NCBI GenBank assembly: GCA_963768165.1
Contig: CAVYHJ010000002.1
Span: 372,001-436,000 of the forward strand
Direction of reading: 5' to 3'
Length of the DNA: 64,000 nt
DNA from: CAVYHJ01 sp963768165 [NCBI: uncultured bacterium]
GTDB taxonomy: Bacteria > UBP4 > UBA4092
Shown here: positions 51,835-61,427 of the stretch, piece after piece
Layout: the number at the start of each line of letters is the position of its first letter
How positions within the stretch are numbered: position 1 is the stretch's first letter
Notes under the pieces: model-generated
Seen by the model: only the letters and a program-made list of their open reading frames with translations
Databases searched by the model: none
Told to the model about the DNA's origin: nothing
Translations under genes and position numbers: made by a program

Positions 51835-53346
51835 TTATCCAAAGTACCGAAAAGATTTCCAAAACTCCTGCCAAGGTTTACGCAACTTCCGGCAGATGAA
51901 GATATCAGGGTGCTCTTTCGTCTCTTCATTTTGGACTCCATACCGATTGGAGCTATGACCTGCAAGCGTACAGTTTTCGAAGATTTTTTCAGTATCTTCG
52001 CGTGACAAACCAATCACTATGAGTGTTTGGGGTGGTGGGTTACCATAGCCGCGCAGCCAGAAGGAATTAACTCCGCTGATGGCTTGTGGTAAACCATAGG
52101 ATGGACCATAGAGATTTATCGCTCCTGCCTCACCGTAATTGCCAGCTAGAATCCCCACATGAGTTCTCTCTTCAAGGGGTAGTGTGTCACGAATATCCGC
52201 CACTGTATGTACCAACTCTGGCCAACCGATTTCTTCACGTAATTCAGGGTTTACCTTATTCACCAAATTCCACCAAACGGAATTAATGGGTGCTAGTGGG
52301 AGTGACAAACCCATGGCCACTATACCACCAATAATGAGTCCGCTATACAATGAAACCAGTCTTTTTCTAAGCCGCGCCCCTTTCAATGAGTCCAGTCTTT
52401 TCTCTGCCAAGCAAGTCCCCGCGGCTAGCAACATGGGATAAGCCGGTGACAAATAATACCCTTTTCCTTTAACAATGAAATACAGTACGAAGGGGACTAG
52501 GTACACCCACCCCAATATCCGGTATTGCCGACCTTCATGATTTACCCAGTAAAAACGAAATCCATTAATCCACAACACAATCGTAGCGATATTCGTACAG
52601 ATATAAAATTGGTCAAGTAGATAGGTTTTGGTACGCCCGAGTTGTATAGCGCGAGCACGGATACTGCTCAAAAATTGTAGGGAGATAAAATGATGGTGTA
52701 TCTGCCAAATTAAATTGGGTAAGAAGATTAACAATGCCAAGACTACCCCGCCCCAGAGCCAAGGGCTTTTTAGATAACGTCTCATCGGTGTAAAGACCAC
52801 CCCGGCGACAATACCCCCCACAAAGAAAGCCATATTATATTTTGTCATCATCCCCAGCCCGATGACTCCACCAATTCCCAGCCACCATCGGGGATTTTCT
52901 GATTTGATCAACCGGATTATCAAATAGGCAATGAGTACACACCACAAATAATCAAATGTCATATATGTAAAAAGAGATGCGTTGGTAAGTGCCATTGGGG
53001 CAATGGCGACCGCCCAGGCGGTAATACCTTGAGCCCAACGTGAACCACCCAGCTCCCCTGCTATCAGACCGGACAATAATATAATCAGACTTACGGAAAG
53101 AGCAGCAAAAGAACGAAGGCCAACCAAAGAGGGACCAAAGAGCTTATAAGCGATGTGGGCTATAAACGGAGTTAGCGGCGGATATTCTACGAACCCCCAT
53201 GCCAAATGACGTCCTTCATCGAGAAATGCCAGTTCATCGCGGTGAAAACCATATTGCCTATTTGTAAGTGTAAACAGTACAAGAGCACCCAAGGAAAATA
53301 GAACTAAAATGTTAAATCCTTCCCTATTTTTATTTTCACTCACCAT
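51835..53346 (-). CDS. ArnT/PMT-like glycosyltransferase (GT39/GT83 type)
   Basis: 503 residues from the ATG at 53346, with GGGAG 9 nt upstream. The frame extends to 53448, but that part reaches into the neighbouring IS and is not native. About ten membrane helices precede a C-terminal periplasmic domain. The first loop has the catalytic Asp motif GFHRDELAFLDEGRHLAWGF and VEYPPLTPFIAHIAYKLFGP, typical of the PMT_2 superfamily. It would transfer a sugar from a polyprenyl carrier to lipid A, protein or glycan outside the membrane. Confidence 0.88.
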   Translation of the reverse strand: MVSENKNREGFNILVLFSLGALVLFTLTNRQYGFHRDELAFLDEGRHLAWGFVEYPPLTPFIAHIAYKLFGPSLVGLRSFAALSVSLIILLSGLIAGELGGSRWAQGITAWAVAIAPMALTNASLFTYMTFDYLWCVLIAYLIIRLIKSENPRWWLGIGGVIGLGMMTKYNMAFFVGGIVAGVVFTPMRRYLKSPWLWGGVVLALLIFLPNLIWQIHHHFISLQFLSSIRARAIQLGRTKTYLLDQFYICTNIATIVLWINGFRFYWVNHEGRQYRILGWVYLVPFVLYFIVKGKGYYLSPAYPMLLAAGTCLAEKRLDSLKGARLRKRLVSLYSGLIIGGIVAMGLSLPLAPINSVWWNLVNKVNPELREEIGWPELVHTVADIRDTLPLEERTHVGILAGNYGEAGAINLYGPSYGLPQAISGVNSFWLRGYGNPPPQTLIVIGLSREDTEKIFENCTLAGHSSNRYGVQNEETKEHPDIFICRKLRKPWQEFWKSFRYFG

Positions 53347-53420
53347 TTTATAAAACTCCCTGCTTAAGGGATTTCCATAACCCATCATTATAATATGAAA
53401 TGGGTAGGATGTATAAGTAG

Positions 53421-54898
53421 TCGTCCTTGAAAAAGGGAAATAGAACAATAAAGATGGGATAGAAATGATTTTCTCGCCATGTTAAAATCACCAGGTATAT
53501 TGAAATAAATACAAATATCTGGAGGATTTAGAGTGATTCCATTGACCGATACGACACAAGAGAATTTATTTAGTGGAGAATTAAAAAGTCTGTGTAATCC
53601 CCGCCATCCGTTAATTCAACTGGCCCATCAGATGGAATGGGGAGAACTGGAGGCCGCCTTTGCGGGGTGTTATTGTCCGGATTTCGGACGTCCCTGCAAA
53701 CCCATTCGATTACTGGTGGGGATCCATTATTTAAAGCATGCCTATCACTTGAGCGATGAGGAAGTCGTGGAGCGCTTGGCGGAAAATCCGTACTGGCAAT
53801 ACTTTTGTGGGTTTGAGTATTTTCAGAGGGAGCTTTTCCTGAATGCCAGCTTATTGAGTAAATGGCGTAAACGGATCCAGCAACAGAAGATGGAGAAGCT
53901 CTTAGAGGTGACCATTACCACAGGGTTGAAGACGGGTGCCTTGAAGCGGAGGCAGTTGGCCAAACTGAATGTGGATACGACGGTGCAGGAGAAAGCAATT
54001 ACCTATCCCACGGATGCGAAACTGTACCTGAAGATGTTGCAACGCTTGGTGAATCTGTGCCACCAGGAAGGGATTGAACTGCGGCAGAGCTATACCCGCA
54101 AAGCCAAGAAGAGTTTATTTTTGTATCATCGGTATGCCCATGGGCGTAAGGGGAAGAAGGCGCAGAAGGAATGGAAGAAGTTAAAGGTGTACTTGGGACG
54201 GGTGAGTCGGGATGTAGGTCGGAAGGTCCTGAAGGCAAACCGGGAGGAACTCTGGGAGGTATTGGGACCGGAATTAGCCATGGCCCAGAGGTTGTTGGAG
54301 CAAAAGCGAGAGGATTCTCCGAAACTGTATAGTTTGCATGCCCCGGAGGTGGAATGTATCGCCAAAGGTAAAGCCCATAAGAAATATGAGTTTGGCTGCA
54401 AGGTGAGTGTGGTAGCGACTTCTCAAGATCCGTTCATTGTAGGCATGCAAGCGCTTCACGGGAATCCCTATGACGGACATACCTTAGAGCAGGCCTTGAA
54501 ACAGGCCGAGCGGTTGGGACATTTTCAAGCTCAGGAGGTGTATGCGGATCAAGGGTATCGGGGACACGATTATGCGGGAGAGGCTACGATTCATCTCAGT
54601 CGGTGGAAGTTATCCGGACTCAAAGAATCGGTCATTCGATGGATTAAACGCCGGAGTGCGATTGAACCCGTGATCGGACATGCCAAAACCGATGGATGGT
54701 TAGGACGAAACTATCTGAAGGGAACCCACGGCGATCACATCAATGCGATCCTCTGCGGATGTGGGTACAATATCCGCAAGCTTCTAAGGAAGCTTCTTTT
54801 TGTCCTTTGGAAAATTCGGCTCGGGAGGTTCCTTTCTCTCTCCCAAAGTTCCCTCTTTGTGTCCTACAATCTAAAAAAGAAACTTTTTCAGGGACATC
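53421..54898 (+). mobile_element. IS5/IS1182-like insertion sequence (~1.48 kb)
   Basis: Imperfect terminal repeats: cgtccttgaaaaag (53422-53435) against tgtccctgaaaaag (reverse strand, ending 54897). TAAGTAG flanks both sides (53414-53420 and 54899-54905), a likely 6-7-bp target duplication. It separates the glycosyltransferase gene from whatever lay upstream. A different element from the three 1.2-kb copies, although its ends share the CTGAAAAAG core. Confidence 0.8.
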
Positions 54899-54933
54899 TA
54901 AGTAGAGTCTTGTCCAATACAAGAGAATGCTAA
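53533..54933 (+). CDS. IS5/IS1182-like transposase without stop codon inside the element
   Basis: 466 residues. N-terminal DUF772-type domain (DFGRPCKPIRLLVGIHYLKH) and DDE core: LAKLNVDTTVQEKAI, EVYADQGYRGHDY and SAIEPVIGHAKTDGWLGRN, with KYEFGCKVSVVATSQ between them. AGGAGG lies 8-10 nt upstream; the GTG at 53533 is the start. The frame runs through the right terminal repeat and out of the element (ends at 54898), taking its stop from flanking DNA at 54931-54933. The last ~11 residues are therefore host-encoded. Confidence 0.88.
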   Translation: MIPLTDTTQENLFSGELKSLCNPRHPLIQLAHQMEWGELEAAFAGCYCPDFGRPCKPIRLLVGIHYLKHAYHLSDEEVVERLAENPYWQYFCGFEYFQRELFLNASLLSKWRKRIQQQKMEKLLEVTITTGLKTGALKRRQLAKLNVDTTVQEKAITYPTDAKLYLKMLQRLVNLCHQEGIELRQSYTRKAKKSLFLYHRYAHGRKGKKAQKEWKKLKVYLGRVSRDVGRKVLKANREELWEVLGPELAMAQRLLEQKREDSPKLYSLHAPEVECIAKGKAHKKYEFGCKVSVVATSQDPFIVGMQALHGNPYDGHTLEQALKQAERLGHFQAQEVYADQGYRGHDYAGEATIHLSRWKLSGLKESVIRWIKRRSAIEPVIGHAKTDGWLGRNYLKGTHGDHINAILCGCGYNIRKLLRKLLFVLWKIRLGRFLSLSQSSLFVSYNLKKKLFQGHLSRVLSNTREC

Positions 54934-55047
54934 AAAAATAAATGAATGTTTTTCCACGTTGGGAATGAAGTAACGTGAATTCCCGACACGTCTTAATATA
55001 ACGAGAGATTCTGCGTGCTTAGCTATAATGACAAACGAGAATAATGA

Positions 55048-56364
55048 TCATTCCTGCCTTTTTTCCCTATCTTTTTCCAAGAACGCCCAATCATCGGTGA
55101 TAAGTCTGGCTCCCTTGGTATAGGTGACATAGGCATACGCCCATTCAAAAAGGACGAGGAAACGGTTGCGGAATCCGATGAGCCAGATAATATGAATGAA
55201 CAGCCAGCTTAGCCAGGCGAGAAATCCGGTCAATTGAGTAAACCCAAGGTCTGCAATCGCCAGATTACGACCAATGGTTGCCATACTGCCAAGGTCTTTA
55301 TAATGAAACGGAACCATCCCCTTGCTGGAAATAACCGACTTAATATTCCGCGCGGCATGTCTGCCTTGTTGAATGGCAACTTGGGCAACACCGGGAAGAG
55401 AACCGAGAGATTGCCGCGTCGCTTCGCTCCTCGCAATGACAAAACAGGCTATATCACCGATAACTTGAATTTCCGGATGACCGGGAAGCGTCAGGTCTTC
55501 ATTCACAATTACGCGTCCCGCTTTATCCAAAGGAACGCCGAGAGATTTGGCAAGAGGGGAGGCGACATTTCCCGCCGCCCAAAGAATCGTATGCGCGCGA
55601 ATTCTTTTTCCGTTCACTTCTACTTCTTTTTCATTCAATACGTTCACTCTGGAATTACACTGGACTTCAATACCCAGCGATTGCAATTGCTTAACAGCAC
55701 TCGCAATCAGTTTTTCGGAATACATCGGCAGAATGTTAGGTTCTGCTTCAAACAATAAAATCTTCGCTTGTCTTGGATCAATATGTCGAAAATCTTTAAC
55801 TAAAGTAAATTTGGCAATTTCAGCAATCGCTCCCGCTAATTCCACTCCTGTCGGTCCTCCTCCTACGATAATAAAAGTTAAAGTGGCTGTCTTTTCTTCA
55901 GGAGTGGCCGCCTTTTCAGCCGATTCAAAGGCTGTCAAAATCCTTCTGCGAATTTCCAAGGCATCTTCCAGACTCTTTAATCCCGGCGCGTATTTCTCCC
56001 ATTCATCTTTCCCAAAATAAGAATGGCGCGCTCCGGTGGCGATAATGAGATAATCATAGGGCAAGGTGAGTCCATCGGTGATGACTTGTTTATTGGCAAC
56101 ATCAATATGTTTCGCCTCCGCCAACAGGACTTCCACATTTTTTTGCTTTCGCAAAATACTGCGGATGGGCGCGGAAATATTGGCGGGAGATAATCCCGCG
56201 GTCGCTACCTGATAAAGCAATGGTTGAAAAACATGATGATTTTTTCGGTCAAGGAGAGTAATTTCAACAGGAGACTTCGCCAACTCTTTCGCCGCGTATA
56301 ACCCGCCAAATCCCCCGCCGATAATAATCACTAGTGGATTGGATCTAAGCGGTCCGGGACTCAT
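55048..56364 (-). CDS. ndh: Type II NADH dehydrogenase
   Basis: 438 residues from the ATG at 56364 (MSPGPLRSNPLVIIIGGGFG), just past the stop of the aldo/keto reductase gene; the longer start at 56406 would overlap it by 38 nt. FAD motif IIGGGFGGLYAAKELA, NAD motif IIVGGGPTGVELAGAIAEIA, quinone-region LPGVAQVAIQQGRHAARNI and the C-terminal amphipathic anchor (FLAWLSWLFIHIIWLIGFRN) fit Ndh. It feeds electrons from NADH to quinone without proton pumping. An in-frame insertion, VIARSEATRQSLGS, lies between GDIACF and LPGVAQ and comes from a dispersed palindromic repeat. Confidence 0.92.
   Translation of the reverse strand: MSPGPLRSNPLVIIIGGGFGGLYAAKELAKSPVEITLLDRKNHHVFQPLLYQVATAGLSPANISAPIRSILRKQKNVEVLLAEAKHIDVANKQVITDGLTLPYDYLIIATGARHSYFGKDEWEKYAPGLKSLEDALEIRRRILTAFESAEKAATPEEKTATLTFIIVGGGPTGVELAGAIAEIAKFTLVKDFRHIDPRQAKILLFEAEPNILPMYSEKLIASAVKQLQSLGIEVQCNSRVNVLNEKEVEVNGKRIRAHTILWAAGNVASPLAKSLGVPLDKAGRVIVNEDLTLPGHPEIQVIGDIACFVIARSEATRQSLGSLPGVAQVAIQQGRHAARNIKSVISSKGMVPFHYKDLGSMATIGRNLAIADLGFTQLTGFLAWLSWLFIHIIWLIGFRNRFLVLFEWAYAYVTYTKGARLITDDWAFLEKDREKRQE
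55406..55443. repeat. Palindromic repeat inserted in frame in ndh
   Basis: The minus-strand sequence TTGTCATTGCGAGGAGCGAA, then GCGACGCGGCAATCTC, is the widespread short element that often encodes ARSEATRQS. A related copy is at 21040-21071. Its length keeps the ndh frame open. Confidence 0.82.
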
Positions 56365-56368
56365 AGAA

Positions 56369-57289
56369 TCAAGGTTTACTATGAGCAATTTCAGTGGCTT
56401 GGTCAATGATTTTTGGATTTAGCGGGGTATCCATCAATTCAAGATTTTGCTTAAGATGATGAATGTTTTTCGTGCCCGCTAAAACGGAATTGACATGGGG
56501 GTTACGATAGAGAAATTGGAGTGCGAGCGCGGTGAGTTTATCCCCGTCCCCATTTACCAAATCCAGATAAGCCTTGATTTTCTTTTGGTTTCTTTCGTTT
56601 TCTTTTTGGAGATGCGGAATAACCCGTCGGGTTAATCTGCCATACGCCAGTCCGCCGCGAAGGATAACACCGATACCCTTTTTTCCGCATTGCTCAATCA
56701 AATGTTCATCGTTCACGTTCAGCAAACTATAATCCATTTGCAACACGTCGAAATCTCCCGATTCAATACATTGCCGGGCAATATCCCCCGCCGGAGAAGC
56801 GCCGATAAACCGTGCTTTGCCTTCGGCTTTGGCATCCTTCATGGCTTTAACGGTTTCGCCCGAATCCAATACTTTCTGCGGGTCGGGACCAAAATGGATT
56901 TGAATCAAGTTAACGTATGGGGTATTTAACAATTTAAGGCTTAAATCAATGGAGTCTTTGACCGCTTTATACGAAAAATCGTAATAAGTGGTTGGCTCCA
57001 CAGAATGTTCCCCGCATTTGGTGGCAAGAAAATATTCCCTACGACGATGGGAAATATATTTCCCGATACGCTCTTCGCTTTTAAAATAGGCGCGTGCTGA
57101 ATCCACCATATTGATTCCCAAATCCAATACGGCGTTTAAGACTTTCCCTGCTTCTTCTTCCTCCGGGCGAGTTTTCTCAGAAGGGTCTCCCAGTCCCCAG
57201 TCCCGGCCTATTTCCAATGCTCCAAATCCGATAAATGTGACCCCTGCTCCGGTATTCCCCAACGCGCGTTTTTCCAACCCTTTGTACAT
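56369..57289 (-). CDS. Aldo/keto reductase
   Basis: 306 residues. AAAGGAG lies 6 nt before the ATG. Catalytic residues: Asp and Tyr in INMVDSARAYFKSEERI, Lys in FLATKCGEH, His in LIQIHFGPDP. C-terminal NSVLAGTKNIHHLKQNLELM contacts the cofactor. It resembles the YghZ/Tas-like branch acting on small carbonyls. It lies immediately upstream of ndh on the same strand (5 nt between stop and start), so the two are co-transcribed. Confidence 0.9.
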   Translation of the reverse strand: MYKGLEKRALGNTGAGVTFIGFGALEIGRDWGLGDPSEKTRPEEEEAGKVLNAVLDLGINMVDSARAYFKSEERIGKYISHRRREYFLATKCGEHSVEPTTYYDFSYKAVKDSIDLSLKLLNTPYVNLIQIHFGPDPQKVLDSGETVKAMKDAKAEGKARFIGASPAGDIARQCIESGDFDVLQMDYSLLNVNDEHLIEQCGKKGIGVILRGGLAYGRLTRRVIPHLQKENERNQKKIKAYLDLVNGDGDKLTALALQFLYRNPHVNSVLAGTKNIHHLKQNLELMDTPLNPKIIDQATEIAHSKP

Positions 57290-57340
57290 ACTTTTCTCCT
57301 TTTGATGAGTATAGAGAATTATACCAGATGGTCTAAATCA

Positions 57341-57369
57341 TTGACAGAATGACGGGTTTCCCGTATCAT
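57341..57369 (+). promoter_or_regulatory. Sigma-70 promoter of the 11-residue-repeat protein
   Basis: TTGACA (57341-57346), 17 bp, TATCAT (57364-57369), about 34 nt before the start at 57403. Confidence 0.78.
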
Positions 57370-57402
57370 CGTAAAATGTATTCAAAAAAAGGAGTCTTTA
57401 TT

Positions 57403-58710
57403 ATGAAGTGTTATAATTGGATATCTTGTTTAATTGGGGTAACTTTTATTCTATCCGTTGCCCCATCTAATAGTAAAACCCATACCTATACTTGGGCGAA
57501 GGGAAATATCGAGATAACCGCGAACGGGGTCTTGGAACAACCCGGAACCAATGATGCCCAAAATAGCATTTTGGTGAAAGAAGCAACACGTACCGCGGGG
57601 TATCGCTCTGTGGAGAGGTTTTTATCGGCACTCCCCTTGGACAGTACACGCAATATAGGTATCTTGGGAAAATCCAATACGGAATTCGCGCGCCAATTAA
57701 ATCAATGGATTATCATGAATAGCTTGATCACGAATTTTAAATTTACCTCGGATTCCACAGGCAGTGTGAAGATTTCAGTCGATGCCCAGCAATTTGCCAA
57801 ATTTATATCCCGTTACGATAAACCGGTTATCGTCAAAACGAAAACAGCACCCGTAAAGACGGCAAAGAGTCTCGCTTCCGATACTTCAAAAATGGGAAAA
57901 AATTTCGCTCTCGATACTTCTAAGCCTCCTAAAACGCTGGCGGTAGATACAGCTAAAAGGGAAAAGCATATAGCTGTTGATACATCTAAAACAATAAAAA
58001 GTCTGGCCGTTGACACAACGAAACCGGAAAATAATCTTGCCATGGATACGTCAAAAATGGGAAAGTCTGTCTCCGTGAATACGTCTAGAACGGTTGAACC
58101 TGTTGCTTTTGATACGAGTTCAGTAGCAATGAAAAAACCTGTTCCCGTAGGTGTTCCAAATACTCAAGAGAGTCCTATTCTCAGCGCAAGTTCAACAAAT
58201 ATGAACTCTCCTATCATACAACCTAATCCGTTGAGAGAGGGATTCAGACCCGGATTCAGACCTGATAACGGGAGAATGATACAGCCGGGTTCTCGGAGAT
58301 TGATTCAGGCGGATGTGCAGATGGATGTTGCTAAAGATACCTCAATTCCCGAAAATATACGAATCTCACAGGCGGAAGCAGGCATTCGGGGAAAGGAAAA
58401 ACAGGAATTATATCGTCAAATAGCTGATACACCGGTATCTGGTAATATGACTTATACTCAATGGATTCACGCCCATCCGGAGTATGAGGATTCTTCAAAT
58501 GCAGCGATTGAAAACAATACCATGATGGGCAAACCGCAATGGAATGCGGATTCTACTCAAGTAAAACTCAATGGCAGGATAGAATTGCGATTTCTTCTCA
58601 TGGCAGTGAGACAAGCGGAAATGAAAATTCAAAATGCCAATACTCCTGTGTCCAAAGACACTACGAAGGTAATGCCCTCACCACCTCCGCCACCCGCGGT
58701 CAAAAATTAA
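57403..58710 (+). CDS. Secreted protein with eight 11-residue repeats, unknown function
   Basis: 435 residues from the ATG at 57403, with AAAGGAG 9 nt upstream; the frame's earlier start at 57349 lies inside the promoter. Signal peptide (LIGVTFILSVAPSNS). Residues about 30-140 (GNIEITANGVLEQPG, KEATRTAGYRSVERFL) look like a small alpha/beta domain distantly recalling LPP20-like lipoproteins. Residues 157-244 are eight tandem copies of an 11-residue unit with consensus LAVDTSKxxKx. The following ~100 residues are P/S/N-rich; the C-terminus ends in a proline run. Probably an envelope or surface protein with a flexible spacer. Single gene; the regulator gene downstream is about 110 nt away. Confidence 0.75.
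   Translation: MKCYNWISCLIGVTFILSVAPSNSKTHTYTWAKGNIEITANGVLEQPGTNDAQNSILVKEATRTAGYRSVERFLSALPLDSTRNIGILGKSNTEFARQLNQWIIMNSLITNFKFTSDSTGSVKISVDAQQFAKFISRYDKPVIVKTKTAPVKTAKSLASDTSKMGKNFALDTSKPPKTLAVDTAKREKHIAVDTSKTIKSLAVDTTKPENNLAMDTSKMGKSVSVNTSRTVEPVAFDTSSVAMKKPVPVGVPNTQESPILSASSTNMNSPIIQPNPLREGFRPGFRPDNGRMIQPGSRRLIQADVQMDVAKDTSIPENIRISQAEAGIRGKEKQELYRQIADTPVSGNMTYTQWIHAHPEYEDSSNAAIENNTMMGKPQWNADSTQVKLNGRIELRFLLMAVRQAEMKIQNANTPVSKDTTKVMPSPPPPPAVKN
57871..58134 (+). repeat. 33-bp tandem repeat (8 units)
   Basis: Eight in-frame 33-bp units code for LASDTSK, FALDTSK, LAVDTAK, IAVDTSK, LAVDTTK, LAMDTSK, VSVNTSR and VAFDTSS plus four variable residues each. DNA identity between units is moderate, so the array is not very recent. 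Confidence 0.85.
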
Positions 58711-58818
58711 AGCCATGCGGTCGGGAGACATAGAGCGGGAAATCCACTTGCAATGGGCTTAATCCGCACAGGCATGATATTGCCAAACAATTAACTTTTA
58801 ACTTATAATTTCGTGCTT

Positions 58819-60189
58819 ATGACCAAACCAGAACCAACCATACTAGTCGTTGACGATGAACCGGAATCGTTATCCGTGATGAGTGAATCATTGGAACGGG
58901 TGGGTTATCATGTTGTCCCGGCGAAAAGTGGTGCCGAAGCGTTTCAATATTTGACAGCGAATGATGTGGATGTAGTGTTAACGGATTTAAAAATGCCCAC
59001 CATAGACGGCATGGAAATTCTGACAGCTGCGCGGAAAAACGACCCCAATACCGCCGTCATTATCATTACCGGATATGGAACCATTGAAACCGCCGTTGAA
59101 GCTATGAAAGCTGGTGCGTTTCATTATTTGACCAAACCGATTAATGTGGAAGAATTGCGTTTAACTGTGAAAAAAGCGCTGGAACGAAAAGACCTGATTA
59201 CGGAAAATATAGATTTAAAACGGAAGGTCGAACGTAAATTTGGGTTTGAAAATATTATTGCCAATTCCCAGCGGATGCATGAGATTCTGGATACGGTCGC
59301 ACAGATTGCGCCCACCCGCGCCAATGTCCTGATTACTGGAGAAAGCGGTACCGGCAAAGAATTGATTGCCAACGCCATCCATTATAATAGTCCCCGCAAA
59401 GACCAGCCGTTCGTGAAACTCAATTGTGCCGTGTTGGCGGAAGGAGTATTGGAAAGCGAACTCTTTGGCCATGAAAAAGGCGCGTTCACCGGGGCGGTTA
59501 AAAGCCGCAAAGGCCGGTTCGAAATGGCGGATGGCGGAACTATTTTTCTGGATGAAATTGGTGACATTCCCCCGTCCACTCAGGTAAAATTATTGCGTGT
59601 ATTGGAGGAACGTGAATTTGTCCGTGTGGGCGGTACGGAGAATATTAAAGTGGATGTCCGCCTTATTACGGCCACCAATCGAGATTTGAAAAAGGCTATC
59701 GAAGAAGGAAAATTTAGAGAAGATTTGTTTTTTCGATTGAATGTGATAAGCATAGAACTTCCCCCTCTGCGGGAACGGCAGGAAGACATTCCGCTTATGG
59801 TACAGCGCTTTTTGGAAGAGTTTTGTCAGGAAAATAATAAACCTGTGATGACTCTCAGTCATGGTGCGCTGGAGGTTTTGGTACATTATTCATGGCCGGG
59901 AAATGTGAGAGAATTAAAAAATGTGATTGAAAGTCTGGTAGTACGTTTGAATAAAAAGGAAATCAAAGTGGAGGATTTGCCGGATCAGATTTCTCATTCG
60001 TCGGGAAGACGTTCCGGGAACATGAGCGTTGGTCTTTCTCTGAAGGAAATGGAAAAAGAATTAATTCGGCGCACGTTGCAATCGGTCAATGGGAACAGGA
60101 CTAAAGCCTCGCAAATATTGAAAATTGGATTACGTACATTACAACGTAAGGTCAAAGAATATCAATTGGATAACGATACAAGGAGTTAA
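58819..60189 (+). CDS. Sigma-54-dependent response regulator (NtrC family)
   Basis: 456 residues from the ATG at 58819. Receiver domain with DD at 12-13, phosphoacceptor Asp56 (VVLTDLKMP) and the Lys in [13 protein letters not shown]+ domain with Walker [13 protein letters not shown], the sigma-54 contact loop [13 protein letters not shown], Walker [12 protein letters not shown] and the arginine-finger region [13 protein letters not shown]-terminal Fis-type helix-turn-helix ([20 protein letters not shown]). It activates RpoN promoters after phosphorylation by a histidine kinase. No kinase gene is adjacent. Aspartate kinase follows after 9 nt, an unusual pairing. Confidence 0.95.
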   Translation: MTKPEPTILVVDDEPESLSVMSESLERVGYHVVPAKSGAEAFQYLTANDVDVVLTDLKMPTIDGMEILTAARKNDPNTAVIIITGYGTIETAVEAMKAGAFHYLTKPINVEELRLTVKKALERKDLITENIDLKRKVERKFGFENIIANSQRMHEILDTVAQIAPTRANVLITGESGTGKELIANAIHYNSPRKDQPFVKLNCAVLAEGVLESELFGHEKGAFTGAVKSRKGRFEMADGGTIFLDEIGDIPPSTQVKLLRVLEEREFVRVGGTENIKVDVRLITATNRDLKKAIEEGKFREDLFFRLNVISIELPPLRERQEDIPLMVQRFLEEFCQENNKPVMTLSHGALEVLVHYSWPGNVRELKNVIESLVVRLNKKEIKVEDLPDQISHSSGRRSGNMSVGLSLKEMEKELIRRTLQSVNGNRTKASQILKIGLRTLQRKVKEYQLDNDTRS

Positions 60190-60198
60190 ATAATTATT

Positions 60199-61422
60199 AT
60201 GGCGATTATCGTACAAAAATATGGCGGAAAATCGGTGGCAACTCCCGAATTAATGAAAGATATTGCACGGCGTATTTTGCGAATGAAAAAGAAAGAAGAC
60301 CAGATTGTTGTCGTTGTTTCAGCGATGGGCAGTACCACCGATGAATTGTTGAAAAAGGCCGATAAAATAAGCCCCAATAATGACCCGCGTGAAATGGATA
60401 TGCTGGTATCTATTGGGGAACAAGAAGCGATTGCCATGATGGCTATGGCGATTCAAGCAGAAGGTCATCCGGCGGTTTCCTTTACCGGAATTCAGGCGGG
60501 GATTCGCACGGATTCCCGGCACATGTTCGCGCGCATTACCCGGATTTATCCCAATCGTATTCTTGACGAATTGGATAAAGGCAAAATTGTCGTAGTGGCT
60601 GGATTTCAGGGGATGACCCCGGAAGAGGAAATTTCTACACTGGGACGCGGCGGGTCGGATTTAACCGCTGTCGCGTTGGCGGCCAGTTTGAAAGCGGAAG
60701 TCTGTGAAAAATACACCGATGAAATTGGTGTTTTCACGGCCAATCCCAAAATCGTTCCCGACGCCCGGAAAATTGATGTACTGTCCTATGATGAAATGAT
60801 TGAAATGTCATCCCTCGGTGCCAAGGTTTTACAGGCCCGTTCGGTTCTATTTGCTAAAAAACATAATGTCAATATTCGAGTCCGTTCCAGCATTGTCGAA
60901 GATGTCGGAACATTAATTACCAAGGAGGCGAGAGCCATGGAAGAAGTTGTTGTCTCAAGTGTTATTCCTGAAAAAGAAGCGAAAATTACCATTTTGAGCG
61001 TTCCCGACAGGCCGGGAATTGCCGCCACCGTGTTCGGGAAAATCGCCGAACAGGAAATTAGTGTGGATATGATTATCCAAAATGTCAGTGAAGAACGGAA
61101 AACCGATATTACCTTTACAGTAGCGCGGGGAAGTTATAAACAAGCTCTTAAAATATCCAATCAAATCAAGGATGAGATTCAAGCACGGGAAGTCAAAGGC
61201 GATGACAAAATCGGCAAAGTCTCCGTGGTCGGTGTCGGTATGAAATCTACCCCCGGAATCGCCGCGGCCATGTTCCAGGCTTTATCCGCCAAAAATATCA
61301 ATATCGAAATGATCAGTACGTCCGAAATTCGTATTTCCTGCGTCATCCCGGAAGAAAAACTCGACGAAGCCGTGAAAGTATTACACGAGAAATTTCAATT
61401 GGGCAAAAAAGCGGGAGCGTAA
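60199..61422 (+). CDS. lysC: Aspartate kinase
   Basis: 407 residues. N-terminal catalytic signature VQKYGGKSVATPE (KFGGxSV type), substrate segment FTGIQAGIRTDS, LGRGGSDLTAVALAASLKAE and YTDEIGVFTANPKIV. The C-terminal third has two ACT domains (ITILSVPDRPGIAATVFGKI and VSVVGVGMKSTPGIAAAMFQ), so feedback control by lysine and/or threonine is expected. It makes aspartyl phosphate for lysine, threonine and methionine synthesis. Possibly translated from the regulator transcript: AAGGAG lies 14 nt upstream within the end of that gene. Confidence 0.95.
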   Translation: MAIIVQKYGGKSVATPELMKDIARRILRMKKKEDQIVVVVSAMGSTTDELLKKADKISPNNDPREMDMLVSIGEQEAIAMMAMAIQAEGHPAVSFTGIQAGIRTDSRHMFARITRIYPNRILDELDKGKIVVVAGFQGMTPEEEISTLGRGGSDLTAVALAASLKAEVCEKYTDEIGVFTANPKIVPDARKIDVLSYDEMIEMSSLGAKVLQARSVLFAKKHNVNIRVRSSIVEDVGTLITKEARAMEEVVVSSVIPEKEAKITILSVPDRPGIAATVFGKIAEQEISVDMIIQNVSEERKTDITFTVARGSYKQALKISNQIKDEIQAREVKGDDKIGKVSVVGVGMKSTPGIAAAMFQALSAKNINIEMISTSEIRISCVIPEEKLDEAVKVLHEKFQLGKKAGA

Positions 61423-61427
61423 TCGCG

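Noticed and set aside
53347-53448. N-terminal extension of the ArnT/PMT-like transferase
   Set aside because: The extra codons run into the neighbouring IS terminal region, and the ATG at 53346 has a good ribosome binding site.
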